A stretch of 14,487 bases of DNA from Micrococcaceae bacterium UBA6021 (GCA_002427975.1 DIZT01000320.1:1-14487), one strand, 5' to 3'; numbered from the stretch's first letter, positions 1 to 7,666 are shown. The notes: generated from the sequence alone by a model not told the origin. Numbers and translations are program-made.

Positions 1-779
1 ACGTAGAGGATCCCGTGGCGCTCGCAGTGCTCCTTCAGCGCGCGGATGAACTCCGGCGGCATCGGGATGAAGCCGCCCTCGCCCTTCACGGGCTCGAGCA
101 CGGCGCATGCGACCGACTCGGGGTCGACGTCGCCCTTGAAGAGCTTCTTCAGCCCGGCGATCGCGTCGTCCTCGCTGACGCCGCGGAACGGATACGGCGC
201 GGGCGTGCGGTAGACCTCGGGCGCGAACGGGCCGAAGTTGGTCTTGTACGGCATGGCCTTGGCGGTCAGTGCCATGGTCAGGTTGGTGCGGCCGTGGTAA
301 GCGTGGTCAAAGGCGACGACGGCGTCACGCCCCGTCGCGAGGCGGGCCACCTTGACGGCGTTCTCCACGGCCTCGGCGCCGGAGTTGAACAGCACGGTGC
401 GCTTCTCGTGGTCGCCCGGGGTCAGGCGGTTGAGCTGCTCGGCGAGGGCCACGTAGCTTTCGTACGGGGTGACCATAAAACAGGTGTGCGTGAAGTGCTC
501 CACGGCTTCCTTCACGGCCCCGACGACGGCGGGATCGGATGCTCCGACGCTGGTCACCGCGATGCCCGAGCCGAGGTCAATGAAGGAGTTTCCGTCGACG
601 TCGTGGATGATGCCGCCGTCGGCGTCCGCAACATAGACGGGAACGCTGGAGGCGACGCCCGCTGCGACAACTGCTTTGCGTCGCTCGGTCAGGGCCACGG
701 ATTTGGGGCCCGGGAAGTCGGCCTGGACGCGGCGCTTCTGTTCCAGGCGGAAGGTGATTTCACTTGCTGTGGTGCTCAT
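1..779 (-). CDS. gabT: 4-aminobutyrate aminotransferase, partial (C-terminal part beyond the left edge)
   Basis: A PLP-dependent class III aminotransferase that would transfer the amino group of GABA to 2-oxoglutarate, giving succinate semialdehyde and glutamate in the cytoplasm. Reading in from 779, 259 codons are visible (starting MSTTASEITF) and the frame runs off the window; family members are about 440-450 residues. Class III features seen are the cofactor-binding stretch FNSGAEAVENAVKVAR (residues 131-146), FDHAYHGRT (157-165) and the VLEPVKGEGGF segment near 227-237. The PLP-binding lysine lies in the missing part. The ATG at 779 follows a purine-rich stretch (AGAAAGAAG) five bases upstream. 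It lies 94 bases downstream of the aldehyde dehydrogenase gene in the same orientation, with a large palindrome between them. The pairing with an aminobutyraldehyde dehydrogenase supports GABA rather than ornithine or acetylornithine as substrate. Confidence 0.92.
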   Translation of the reverse strand, partial: MSTTASEITFRLEQKRRVQADFPGPKSVALTERRKAVVAAGVASSVPVYVADADGGIIHDVDGNSFIDLGSGIAVTSVGASDPAVVGAVKEAVEHFTHTCFMVTPYESYVALAEQLNRLTPGDHEKRTVLFNSGAEAVENAVKVARLATGRDAVVAFDHAYHGRTNLTMALTAKAMPYKTNFGPFAPEVYRTPAPYPFRGVSEDDAIAGLKKLFKGDVDPESVACAVLEPVKGEGGFIPMPPEFIRALKEHCERHGILY

Positions 780-800
780 GGGGGTCTTCTTTCTGCGTGG

Positions 801-864
801 CGGGGTCTCGACAGGCTCGACCACCGGATTTTTGTGCCCGGTGATCGAGCCTGTCGAGACCCCG
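801..864. repeat. 64-bp palindromic intergenic element A
   Basis: A 20-bp perfect inverted repeat (801-820 and 845-864, left arm CGGGGTCTCGACAGGCTCGA) encloses, after one mismatch, a second 6-bp stem (822-827 with 838-843) and a 10-base loop. It fills most of the gap between the aldehyde dehydrogenase and gabT. From memory, the core GTCTCGACAGGCTCGA closely resembles a palindromic repeat scattered through Micrococcales intergenic regions; I cannot check copy number here. As RNA it would form a very stable hairpin that could attenuate transcription into gabT or protect the upstream transcript. A plain rho-independent terminator is less likely because no T-run follows the arm on the minus strand. 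Confidence 0.85.
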
Positions 865-873
865 GAAAAGTCG

Positions 874-2304
874 TTATGCGTCGAGTGCGCTCATCACGTG
901 CTTGATGCGCGTGTAGTCCTCGACGCCGTACATGGAGAGGTCCTTGCCGTAGCCGGACTGCTTGAAGCCGCCGTGGGGCATTTCGGCGGTGAGCAGGATG
1001 TGCGTGTTGATCCAGACCGCGCCGAAGTCCAGGTCACGGCTCATCCGCATGGCCGTGCCGTGGTCGCTGGTCCAGACGCTGGACGCGAGGGCGTAGTCGA
1101 CGTCGTTGGCCAGCTCCAGCGCTTCCGCCTCGGATGAGAACTTCTGCACCGTGATGACCGGCCCGAAGGTTTCCTTCTGGACGATGTCGTCGGTCTGCTT
1201 GGCGCCGGTGACGATGGTGGGTTCGAAGAAGAAGCCCTTTTCCCCCGCGCGGTGGCCGCCGGTCACAATCCTGCAGTTCTCCGGCAGGTGCTCCACCACG
1301 GAGGTCACGGCGTTGAAGTGGTTCACGTTGTTCAGCGGGCCGAAGTAGTTCTCTTCATCGTTCTGCGAGCCGGTGTGCAGCGTTGCGGTGTGTTCCACCA
1401 TGGCCGCCACCACGTCGTCGTGGACCGAATCCTCAACCAGCACGCGGGTGATGGCGGTGCAGTCCTGGCCGGCGTTGAAAAACGCGAACTCGGCGATGGC
1501 CGCGGCGCTCTTCTTGATGTCGGCGTCCTTGAACACGATGGCCGGGGCCTTGCCGCCAAGCTCCAGGTGGGCGCGCTTGAGGCCCTTCGCAGCTCCGGAA
1601 GCCACGGCGATCCCGGCCCGGACCGAGCCGGTGATGGACACCAGGCCGGGGACCTTATGCTCCACCATCATCGCGCCGGTTTCGCCTGTTCCCAGCACCA
1701 CGTTCAGCACGCCGGCGGGCAGGATGTCCCCTGCCAGGCGGGCCAGCACCAGGGTGGACTCGGGGGTGGTGTCGGACGGTTTGAGGACCACGGTGTTGCC
1801 GGCCGCGAGGGCGGGACCGATCTTCCAGATAGCCATGAGGAACGGGTAGTTCCACGGTGCCACCTGGGCGACGACGCCGATGGGCTCCCGGCGCACGTAG
1901 GAGGTGTGGCCTTCGAAGTACTCGCCCGCGGACTTGCCTTCCAGGATGCGTGCGGCGCCGGCGAAGAAGCGGAGCTGGTCGGCGCCGGCGGCAACTTCCT
2001 CGGACGCGATAAGCGAGCGCACCTGTCCCGTGTTGCGGTGCTGGGCCTCGACGAGTTCGTCGCTGTTGGCCTCGACGGCGTCGGCAAGCTTGAGCAGCAT
2101 CAGCTGGCGCTGGCCGGGCGTGGTGTGCTTCCAGGTCTTGAAGGCATCCTTGGCGGCCGTCATGGCGGCATCGACATCGGCATGGACGGAAATGGGTGAC
2201 TTCGCCACCACTTCACCGTTCGTGGGATTCACGATGTCCAGCAGTCCGGTGCCGGCGGGCGTGACGAACTCGCCGTTGATGAAGTTCTGCAAGGTTTGGA
2301 CCAC
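874..2304 (-). CDS. patD: gamma-aminobutyraldehyde dehydrogenase
   Basis: An NAD(P)-dependent aldehyde dehydrogenase that would oxidise 4-aminobutyraldehyde (from putrescine) to GABA. Superfamily motifs, numbered from the chosen start, are PWNYPF with N152, VLKPS with K175, the SITGS nucleotide loop near 223-227, ELGGKAP with general base E248, and the nucleophile C282 in FNAGQDCTA. GQDCTA instead of the commoner GQ-x-CT, and the C-terminal EMPHGGFKQSGYGKDLSMYGVEDYT, match what I recall of E. coli YdcW/PatD, and the length (476 residues) fits that enzyme (474). I place the start at the GTG at 2304, which has AAAGAGG nine bases upstream; the in-frame TTG at 2313 touches that ribosome site. The gene is divergent from pucR and upstream of gabT. 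A related betaine- or phenylacetaldehyde-type specificity is a less likely alternative. Confidence 0.9.
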   Translation of the reverse strand: MVQTLQNFINGEFVTPAGTGLLDIVNPTNGEVVAKSPISVHADVDAAMTAAKDAFKTWKHTTPGQRQLMLLKLADAVEANSDELVEAQHRNTGQVRSLIASEEVAAGADQLRFFAGAARILEGKSAGEYFEGHTSYVRREPIGVVAQVAPWNYPFLMAIWKIGPALAAGNTVVLKPSDTTPESTLVLARLAGDILPAGVLNVVLGTGETGAMMVEHKVPGLVSITGSVRAGIAVASGAAKGLKRAHLELGGKAPAIVFKDADIKKSAAAIAEFAFFNAGQDCTAITRVLVEDSVHDDVVAAMVEHTATLHTGSQNDEENYFGPLNNVNHFNAVTSVVEHLPENCRIVTGGHRAGEKGFFFEPTIVTGAKQTDDIVQKETFGPVITVQKFSSEAEALELANDVDYALASSVWTSDHGTAMRMSRDLDFGAVWINTHILLTAEMPHGGFKQSGYGKDLSMYGVEDYTRIKHVMSALDA

Positions 2305-2313
2305 GGTGTACAA

Positions 2314-2320
2314 CCTCTTT
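2314..2320 (-). promoter_or_regulatory. ribosome binding site deciding the patD start
   Basis: AAAGAGG on the minus strand lies nine bases before the GTG at 2304. The TTG at 2313, which would add three residues, directly abuts it and would leave no spacing, so the GTG is preferred. Confidence 0.6.
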
Positions 2321-2448
2321 CATAGGGAACATCAGCTGCGAAGCGGATGGTTGTGACTGCTTTGAGCCTATGCCAGTGCCCCTACCCAGGGAATAGCCAC
2401 CTGCACACCCTTGAACGAAATGTTTAGTGCGATTGACCAGCGTCTGCC

Positions 2449-2454
2449 TATCCT
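2449..2454 (+). promoter_or_regulatory. -10 box of a probable leaderless pucR promoter
   Basis: TATCCT (TANNNT) is followed by six bases (TGAGCC) and then the ATG at 2461. No convincing Shine-Dalgarno sequence precedes the start. Transcription starting at the A of ATG is the usual actinobacterial leaderless arrangement. The divergent 2305-2460 gap must also hold the patD promoter, for which I found no clear match. Confidence 0.5.
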
Positions 2455-2460
2455 TGAGCC

Positions 2461-3897
2461 ATGGCCATTTCCCTCGCTGTCCTCCTTGGTGTGAAGTCCC
2501 TCAACCTGTCCAAGGCAGGCCTCGCCGAGACCACCTGGCACCAGGACATCAACTGGGTGGCGGTGACGGAACTGGAGGACCCGCAGCGGTTCATCAACGG
2601 CGGCGAACTGGTGCTCACCACCGGACTGCGCCTGAAATCCGCGCCGGAGCAGCGCCGGTTTGTCCGGCAGGTCCAGCGCGCAGGGGCGGTGGGCATCGGG
2701 TTCGGTATTGGCCTCTCGCACGAGGCGGTCCCGCCGGCCATGGTCGCCGAGGCCAACCGGTGGGGACTGCCGATGGTCCAGGTCCCGTACGGGACCCCGT
2801 TCATCGCGATCGGCAAGCTGGTGGCGGACGCCCAGTCGGCAGACCACTACGCCAAGCTGGAACGGCTGATTGCCGGGCACCAGGTCCTGGCCCGTGCGCT
2901 GCTGACCGGCGGCGGCCTGGCCGAGCTCCTGAAGCACCTCGGCGGCATGCTGCGGACCGACATTGCCCTCACGCAGTTCACCGCCCACCTGTACAACAGC
3001 GCCATGGACCATCCCGCCGCGGACACGTGGGCGTCCTACCCCATTCCCACGGGACGCCGCGATGCCTGCACGCTGTGGGTCCGCCAGCCGTTCGAGGATT
3101 CCGGCATCATCGGCTACGCCCAGAACCTGATCAGCGTGGAGCTGAACAACATGGTCAAGCAGCGGCAGGCCCAGCGTGCCCTGTGCGGCCAGGTCCTGGA
3201 GGACGTCATCCACGGCGCCCTGGAAACCAGCGAGGCCCAGCGCCGGCTCGCGGGGGTAGGCGTGAACAGCACCCGCAGGAATGTGGTGCTGCTTGCGGTG
3301 TCCGCCGCCCACAACAAGGCCCTAGTGAGCACCTCCGTCCCGGAGACGCTGGCGAACGCGGTGGCCGCCGTCGTCGGGCGGGACCTGGTGGTGGTGATTA
3401 ACGACGACGGCGGCGCGGCACCTGCGCTGGCCCGGAACCTCAGCGACCACCTGTCCGAGGCCGGGATCCACGCGACGATCGGGATCGGCGGTGCGTACAC
3501 CAAGCCGAACGGCCTGCGCTGGAGCTACTTCGAGGCGCGCGACGCCGCCAGCCACGGCCTGCCCGTGAACGAACCGGAGCGCCTGAGCCTGACCTCCCTG
3601 CTGCTGGCCAGCGAAGACGTTCCCCTCGCCGACATGGCCCACGAGTCCCTGGACCCGCTGCGCGCCTTCGACTCTGCCCACGGCGCCGAACTGGTGACCA
3701 CCCTGGAAAGCTACCTGAACAACAACGGCTCGGTGGCCGCCGTCGCCGAGGCCCTGACCCTGCACCGGAACACCGTGCGCTACCGGCTGGCGCAGATCAC
3801 CGAGCTGACCGGCTACGATCCGTCGGTCACGGCGGACAGGGTGCAGCTGTGGCTGGCGCTGGCCGTGTCGCGTCTCGGCGGCCGGAACGCCACCTGA
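2461..3897 (+). CDS. PucR-family transcriptional regulator
   Basis: A 478-residue DNA-binding regulator. Residues about 5-125 form the N-terminal PucR (purine catabolism regulator-like) domain, including INGGELVLTTGLRL and the GIGFGIGLSHEAVPPAMVAEANRWGLPMV stretch. A central region of roughly 280-395 looks like the degenerate GGDEF-like domain found in this family. The last 60 residues carry the C-terminal helix-turn-helix (LESYLNNNGSVAAVAEALTLHRNTVRYRL). Such proteins often activate or repress adjacent nitrogen-compound catabolic operons in response to a small ligand bound by the N-terminal part. Divergence from patD-gabT makes putrescine, GABA or a pathway intermediate the likely signal, which is inference. 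The ATG at 2461 appears leaderless. The end of the gene nearly meets the convergent CYTH-CHAD gene, 19 bases away. Confidence 0.9.
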   Translation: MAISLAVLLGVKSLNLSKAGLAETTWHQDINWVAVTELEDPQRFINGGELVLTTGLRLKSAPEQRRFVRQVQRAGAVGIGFGIGLSHEAVPPAMVAEANRWGLPMVQVPYGTPFIAIGKLVADAQSADHYAKLERLIAGHQVLARALLTGGGLAELLKHLGGMLRTDIALTQFTAHLYNSAMDHPAADTWASYPIPTGRRDACTLWVRQPFEDSGIIGYAQNLISVELNNMVKQRQAQRALCGQVLEDVIHGALETSEAQRRLAGVGVNSTRRNVVLLAVSAAHNKALVSTSVPETLANAVAAVVGRDLVVVINDDGGAAPALARNLSDHLSEAGIHATIGIGGAYTKPNGLRWSYFEARDAASHGLPVNEPERLSLTSLLLASEDVPLADMAHESLDPLRAFDSAHGAELVTTLESYLNNNGSVAAVAEALTLHRNTVRYRLAQITELTGYDPSVTADRVQLWLALAVSRLGGRNAT

Positions 3898-3916
3898 CGC
3901 GTCCGGCCCTCCTGCG

Positions 3917-5506
3917 CTACAGGATCTTCCCCCGGAGGATCTTGCGGGACTTCTTGCGTTCCTTCCGGTACTCGGCTTCCGCGTCAGCTGCGAGCTGGAC
4001 CTGCCGCGTGTGGAGCGTGATGTAGGCCGACGCCACGGCTTCGGGCAGTTCCGGCGCCGCGGCCAGGCTGACCAGCAGATCCCGTGCCACAATACTGTCC
4101 TGGAAATCGCCAAGGATCTGCTGGTGGCGGTGCGCGGCTTTGGCGATTTCCGTGGCACGTTTGCCGTGGACGGGCGCCGCGGATTCCGCCACGTGCCGCA
4201 GCCGTTTGGCATCCTTGCGCACCTGGTGCACGGCCGTCTCGTGCTCGGCGCCCCTGTGTGATCGATTGGCTGTCCTGGCTGCGCGCTCCAGCCTCGTGGC
4301 TGCCTTGGCCACCAGCTTGCCGGCCGCCTTGCGGGCAGGGGCTGCGCCGTCCGGCCGGACCGGCGGGCTGTCAAGGAACGCCTCGAGGCCGTCCAGGAGT
4401 TGGAAGTAGCGCGCGGAAACCATCGCCGCCTGAAGTTTCCGGTGGGCTGCGTCCCGGCTCGCGCCCAGTTCCTCGTCCAGCCGGTCCTTCACCGCCGAGG
4501 CCAGTCCCGGGGGCAGTTCCGCCATGTGCCCGCGGAGACGATCCAGCATGACTTCGGCGTCCCGCGGCACTCCCAGCACACGGCCAAGCCATTTGAGCTC
4601 GGTCCCGAGGTGCCGGACGGCCAGGGCGTTATAGAACCGCCGGTAGGCTTGCAGCGCCGAACGGGCCCGGCGGGTGGCCGAGCGCAGGTTGTGCACCGCT
4701 TCGGGTTCCTCCAGGCGCACGCCGGGATCATGCGCCAGGAGCTCACGGACCTGCGCACCCAGGTAGGCGGTCAGGAGGTCCGAGACCGGGTCTTTCTTAC
4801 CGGGACGGTCCAGGTCGCCGCCAGGTTTTGGGCCAGGCACGGGCGCAGCGGTTTCCCCACCACGCTGCGCCAGGGCTTTGGCCAGTTTGGACCGGTGCTT
4901 GGCCGGGCGTGCCCCGGCGGCGGCCAGGATGTCCGCCGCGGCCGGGAACAGGTCAGGGCTCCCGTGCACCAGTTCGAGTTCCCACTCGCGCCACCGCTGC
5001 GTCCGGGCCTCCCCGCCGGGCGCAGCGGCGGTGCCCGCAGCGCCAAGTACCTCTGCGCTCACGCGGTCGTCGGCCAGATCCGCGAGGTGGACGCCGTCGG
5101 CGCCATACAACGGATAGGTGGTGCGCTGCGTGTCCAGCCGGACCACCGGGGCTGCGTCCTCGCCGCGAAGGTACACGTGCAGGTTCGCCAACAGGCTGTC
5201 AGGAACGACGCCGGGCTGGCCCAGCGGCGCGTGCAGCTCACGGCGCCGCTGGGGTTCCGAACCGGTCCCCGAACCCGCGTCGGGCAGCTTCACGTGCCAG
5301 CCGGCGTCGGCGCCACCGGTGCGGCGGCGAAGGGTGATGCCGCGGGCGGCGAGAACATGGCGGGCCGTGTCGAAGTACACCGCCTCGAGCGTGTCAACGC
5401 GGGGTTCCCCCGCCGTGGCTACCCCCGGGATCTCGGCGAGTGCGGGCACCTGGGCGTCTTCGCCGACGTCGTACTTCTTTTCGACCTCAACTTCCTGGGA
5501 AGCCAT
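3917..5506 (-). CDS. CYTH and CHAD domain-containing protein
   Basis: A 529-residue cytoplasmic protein with two domains. The N-terminal CYTH domain (about 1-210) opens with EVEVEKKYDV, giving the ExExK signature (E7, E9, K11), followed by ITLRRRTGG and WHVKLP, which supply the basic and acidic residues lining the triphosphate tunnel. A proline- and glycine-rich linker (about 225-240) leads into the helical CHAD domain (about 245-525), with conserved histidine/arginine segments such as VHNLRSATRRARSALQAYRRFY and VHQVRKDAKRLRHVAES. CYTH proteins hydrolyse triphosphates and CHAD domains bind polyphosphate, so a role in polyphosphate or inorganic triphosphate metabolism is likely but inferred. 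The ATG at 5506 is chosen because GGAAGGA lies nine bases upstream and the CYTH signature begins at once; an in-frame start at 5623 would add 39 residues unlike the family. Confidence 0.88.
   Translation of the reverse strand: MASQEVEVEKKYDVGEDAQVPALAEIPGVATAGEPRVDTLEAVYFDTARHVLAARGITLRRRTGGADAGWHVKLPDAGSGTGSEPQRRRELHAPLGQPGVVPDSLLANLHVYLRGEDAAPVVRLDTQRTTYPLYGADGVHLADLADDRVSAEVLGAAGTAAAPGGEARTQRWREWELELVHGSPDLFPAAADILAAAGARPAKHRSKLAKALAQRGGETAAPVPGPKPGGDLDRPGKKDPVSDLLTAYLGAQVRELLAHDPGVRLEEPEAVHNLRSATRRARSALQAYRRFYNALAVRHLGTELKWLGRVLGVPRDAEVMLDRLRGHMAELPPGLASAVKDRLDEELGASRDAAHRKLQAAMVSARYFQLLDGLEAFLDSPPVRPDGAAPARKAAGKLVAKAATRLERAARTANRSHRGAEHETAVHQVRKDAKRLRHVAESAAPVHGKRATEIAKAAHRHQQILGDFQDSIVARDLLVSLAAAPELPEAVASAYITLHTRQVQLAADAEAEYRKERKKSRKILRGKIL
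3922..3942 (+). terminator. possible pucR terminator inside the end of the CYTH-CHAD gene
   Basis: GATCTTCC and GGAGGATC (3923-3930 and 3934-3941) pair with one mismatch around a CCC loop, 25 bases after the pucR stop. On the other strand the same bases encode the C-terminal KILRGKIL of the CYTH-CHAD protein. No T-run follows, so termination here is weakly supported. The 19-base gap between the two convergent genes leaves no room for another terminator. Confidence 0.3.
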
Positions 5507-5515
5507 GACCAGCCG

Positions 5516-5522
5516 TCCTTCC
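5516..5522 (-). promoter_or_regulatory. ribosome binding site of the CYTH-CHAD gene
   Basis: GGAAGGA on the minus strand, nine bases from the ATG at 5506. It decides this start over the upstream in-frame start at 5623. Confidence 0.6.
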
Positions 5523-5640
5523 ACGTTGATGGGCGCCGCATCTTCCCTGCTCAGGCCGGAGCCGAACAAAGTGTGCTGGCCCGAGTCTATGCCCGCCACA
5601 TTAACAGCCGAGAGGTTGACCACAGAACCCTAGACATCAA

Positions 5641-5661
5641 ACGTCTAACGTCTAACGTTAA
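5641..5661 (+). promoter_or_regulatory. operator-like 7-bp repeats overlapping the MFS promoter
   Basis: Three consecutive 7-base units (ACGTCTA, ACGTCTA, ACGTTAA) end four bases before the start codon and include the perfect palindrome TAACGTTA (5653-5660). The TANNNT box TAACGT (5653-5658), followed by six bases and then ATG 5665, is a candidate -10 for a leaderless transcript, so a protein bound to the repeats would block the promoter. The GntR protein encoded by the second gene is the natural candidate ligand-responsive repressor. Function is inferred. Confidence 0.5.
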
Positions 5662-5664
5662 GAG

Positions 5665-6888
5665 ATGACTGTTTCCCCCTCCGCTGCCCCCGCGTTGTCC
5701 GACGCACCGCCCAGGCCGCGCACCGCCGTCGTATTCGGGGTCATTGCGCTGGTGCTGATCGGGCTGAACCTGCGGGCCGGGATCGCCGGCGCGTCCGCCC
5801 TCCTCCACGACCTTCAGCAGGTCCTGGGCTACGGACCCCTGGTGGCCGCGATCATCCCGTCCATCCCCACGCTTTGTTTTGCGGTGGCGGGGGCCGCGAC
5901 GTCGTGGCTGACGGGGCGGCTGGGCGTGGAGAAGGCCATCCTGCTGGCCCTGGCATTCCTGGCCGGCGGGCTGCTGCTGCGCGGGATCCCGGCAACCGGC
6001 ATGCTGGTGGGCGGCACCATCGTGGGAATGTCCGGCCTGGCGGTCTGCAACGTGGCCATGCCGTCGTTCATCCGTACGCATTTTGCCCACCGCACCTCGG
6101 TGATGACGGCGCTGTACACGGTGACCATGACCACCGGCGCCACGGTCACGGCGGTGGCCGTGGTCCCGCTGGCCATGGCGCTCGGCTCGCCTTCATCCGC
6201 GGTAGGCGCGATCGGATACCTGGCGGTGGCTGCGTTCGTGGGCTTCCTGCCCATCGTTCTGCACACGCACCGGAACAACGTCCGCAGTACCGCTGCCCAC
6301 ATCTCGCCGTGGCCCCTGCTGCGCACCAGGAAGGGCCAGCTGCTCACGGCCATCTTCGCCCTCCAGGCCCTGCTGGCGTATGCGCTCATCAGCTGGTTCC
6401 CGTCCATGCTGATCAGCATGGGCCTCAGTCCAGCGGACAGCGGCCTGATGTACGGGCTGATGCAGCTGGTTTCCGTGCCGGCCGGCATGGTGATCATCGC
6501 CATCGGCTCGCGGCCGCGGATGCTCCGGCCGGCGCTGTATCTGGTCAGCGTCACCATGGTGGCGGGCCTGGCGTCACTGTTGTTCCTGCCGGTGGGCCTG
6601 GCGGTTATTCCGTCCGTCCTGCTCGGGTTCGGCTTGGGCATTTTCCCGCTGGTGATGGTGATGATCAGCCGGAGCGGGACCAGCACGGCCGAGACCACCG
6701 CCCTGTCCACCCTGGCGCAGTCCACGGGCTACCTCCTGGCGACTGCCGGCCCCTTCGGCGCCGGCCTGCTGTTCAGCGCTACTGGAGGCTGGACCCTTCC
6801 CCTCGCACTGCTGCTGGGCCTCGCCGTGGTCCAAGTGGTGGTGGCGCACCTGATCTCGCGCGGCCCCCTGACCGGCCTGAAGAAGTAG
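5665..6888 (+). CDS. MFS transporter, CynX/NimT family
   Basis: A 407-residue integral membrane protein with about twelve hydrophobic segments starting near residue 22 (TAVVFGVIALVLIGLNLRAGIAG). The NLRAGI motif in the first membrane segment, the near absence of charged residues in the others, and the length match the CynX/NimT branch of the major facilitator superfamily, whose named members include the cyanate transporter CynX and the nitroimidazole-related NimT. The substrate cannot be read from the sequence, and no cyanase gene is nearby, so cyanate is not supported. The ATG at 5665 appears leaderless, behind a TAACGT -10 box inside repeated operator-like units. The stop is six bases before the gntR start, so the two genes almost certainly form one operon in which the regulator controls the transporter. 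Confidence 0.85.
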   Translation: MTVSPSAAPALSDAPPRPRTAVVFGVIALVLIGLNLRAGIAGASALLHDLQQVLGYGPLVAAIIPSIPTLCFAVAGAATSWLTGRLGVEKAILLALAFLAGGLLLRGIPATGMLVGGTIVGMSGLAVCNVAMPSFIRTHFAHRTSVMTALYTVTMTTGATVTAVAVVPLAMALGSPSSAVGAIGYLAVAAFVGFLPIVLHTHRNNVRSTAAHISPWPLLRTRKGQLLTAIFALQALLAYALISWFPSMLISMGLSPADSGLMYGLMQLVSVPAGMVIIAIGSRPRMLRPALYLVSVTMVAGLASLLFLPVGLAVIPSVLLGFGLGIFPLVMVMISRSGTSTAETTALSTLAQSTGYLLATAGPFGAGLLFSATGGWTLPLALLLGLAVVQVVVAHLISRGPLTGLKK

Positions 6889-6894
6889 GACGCC

Positions 6895-7575
6895 ATGACC
6901 CTGAGCACCTCACAGCGCCAGCCCCTCGCCGACGAGGTCACGGCCAAACTGCGGCAGATGATCCAGTCCGGCGAGTGGCCCCTGAACCTGCGCATCCCCT
7001 CCGAATCCGAACTGATGCAGCGCCTGGGAGTCTCGCGCGGCACTCTCCGCGAGGCCATCAAGGCCCTGGCCCACAGCGGGATGCTGGAGGTCCGCCGCGG
7101 CGACGGCACGTACGTGCGCGCCACCAGCGAGATGTCCGGCGCCGCCCGGCGAATGTACCAGGACCATACGGATGAACACATCCTCGAGGTCAGGCTGGGC
7201 CTGGATACGCAGGCGGCGCGCCTTGCCGCCCGGAATGCAACGGCCGACGACGTCGCCTCCCTGCGTGCCGTGCTGGCCACCCGCGAGGTCGCCTGGAACG
7301 CGGCGGACTACGAGGGCTGGGCCCGGGCGGACTGGGAATTCCACGCGCGCGTTGCCCAGGCCTCAGGCAATCCGCTGTTGCACGAGCTCTACGTCAGCTT
7401 CGGAGACGTGTTCCATCAGGACCTGGTGAAACAGCAGCGCCGGGGCCGGCTTGACGGCCTCACGTCCGAGGGCCATGACGCCGTGGTGGACGCGATCGAG
7501 GCGCACGACCCCGCCGCCGCCGTGGCCAGCGTCAACCAGAACCTGAACTCCTGCGCGGAGTGGCTGCGGGCGTAG
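6895..7575 (+). CDS. GntR-family transcriptional regulator, FCD (FadR) subfamily
   Basis: A 226-residue regulator. The N-terminal winged helix (about 8-75) has the GntR pattern: LADEVTAKLRQMI, then PSESELMQRLGVSRGTLREAIKAL, then the wing LEVRRGDGTYV. The C-terminal helical FCD ligand-binding domain (about 90-220) contains EVRLGLDTQAARLAA and WEFHARVAQASGNPLLHELY, with spaced Asp/His residues that bind metal in many FCD proteins. FCD members usually respond to small organic acids or sugar acids. The gene follows the MFS gene after six bases, with AGGA in the junction as a weak ribosome site. It probably represses its own operon through the repeats upstream of the MFS gene; the effector may be the transported compound. 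Confidence 0.9.
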   Translation: MTLSTSQRQPLADEVTAKLRQMIQSGEWPLNLRIPSESELMQRLGVSRGTLREAIKALAHSGMLEVRRGDGTYVRATSEMSGAARRMYQDHTDEHILEVRLGLDTQAARLAARNATADDVASLRAVLATREVAWNAADYEGWARADWEFHARVAQASGNPLLHELYVSFGDVFHQDLVKQQRRGRLDGLTSEGHDAVVDAIEAHDPAAAVASVNQNLNSCAEWLRA

Positions 7576-7587
7576 TCCCGGCCGCTG

Positions 7588-7650
7588 GAGTTTTTGTCCA
7601 CTTATTGCGCCTTTGCCCGGCTCTTTGGCCGATTATCTGGACAAAAACTC
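7588..7650. repeat. 63-bp palindromic intergenic element B
   Basis: A 13-bp perfect inverted repeat (GAGTTTTTGTCCA at 7588-7600 and its complement at 7638-7650) flanks a 37-base centre. It lies just after the gntR stop, in the gap before the convergent small membrane-protein gene. The arms are AT-richer than their surroundings, and their T- and A-runs sit at the outer ends. It could be a short non-autonomous mobile element or a long-loop terminator; sequence alone does not decide. Confidence 0.7.
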
Positions 7651-7666
7651 AGGGGGGAACGCCCAC

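Noticed and set aside
801..864. CRISPR or attachment-site interpretation of the palindromes
   Set aside because: No regularly spaced direct repeats, cas genes, integrase or tRNA gene are present.
15..905. Long open frame on the plus strand opposite gabT
   Set aside because: It is antisense to a well-supported aminotransferase, its translation is rich in Gly/Arg/His/Val with no domain pattern, and such shadow frames are normal in high-GC DNA.
2381..2396. Imperfect dyad in the patD-pucR gap as a PucR site
   Set aside because: Only the outer CTA/TAG and two inner positions are symmetric, which is close to chance.
5507..5623. Longer N-terminus for the CYTH-CHAD protein
   Set aside because: The extra 39 residues do not belong to the CYTH fold, and a good ribosome site marks the ATG at 5506.
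4400..5668. 422-residue plus-strand open frame opposite CYTH-CHAD
   Set aside because: It is antisense to a gene with clear CYTH and CHAD motifs and has low-complexity composition.
5874..7175. 433-residue plus-strand open frame across the MFS-gntR junction
   Set aside because: It overlaps two recognisable genes in another frame, and its translation is dominated by Gly, Arg, Pro and His.
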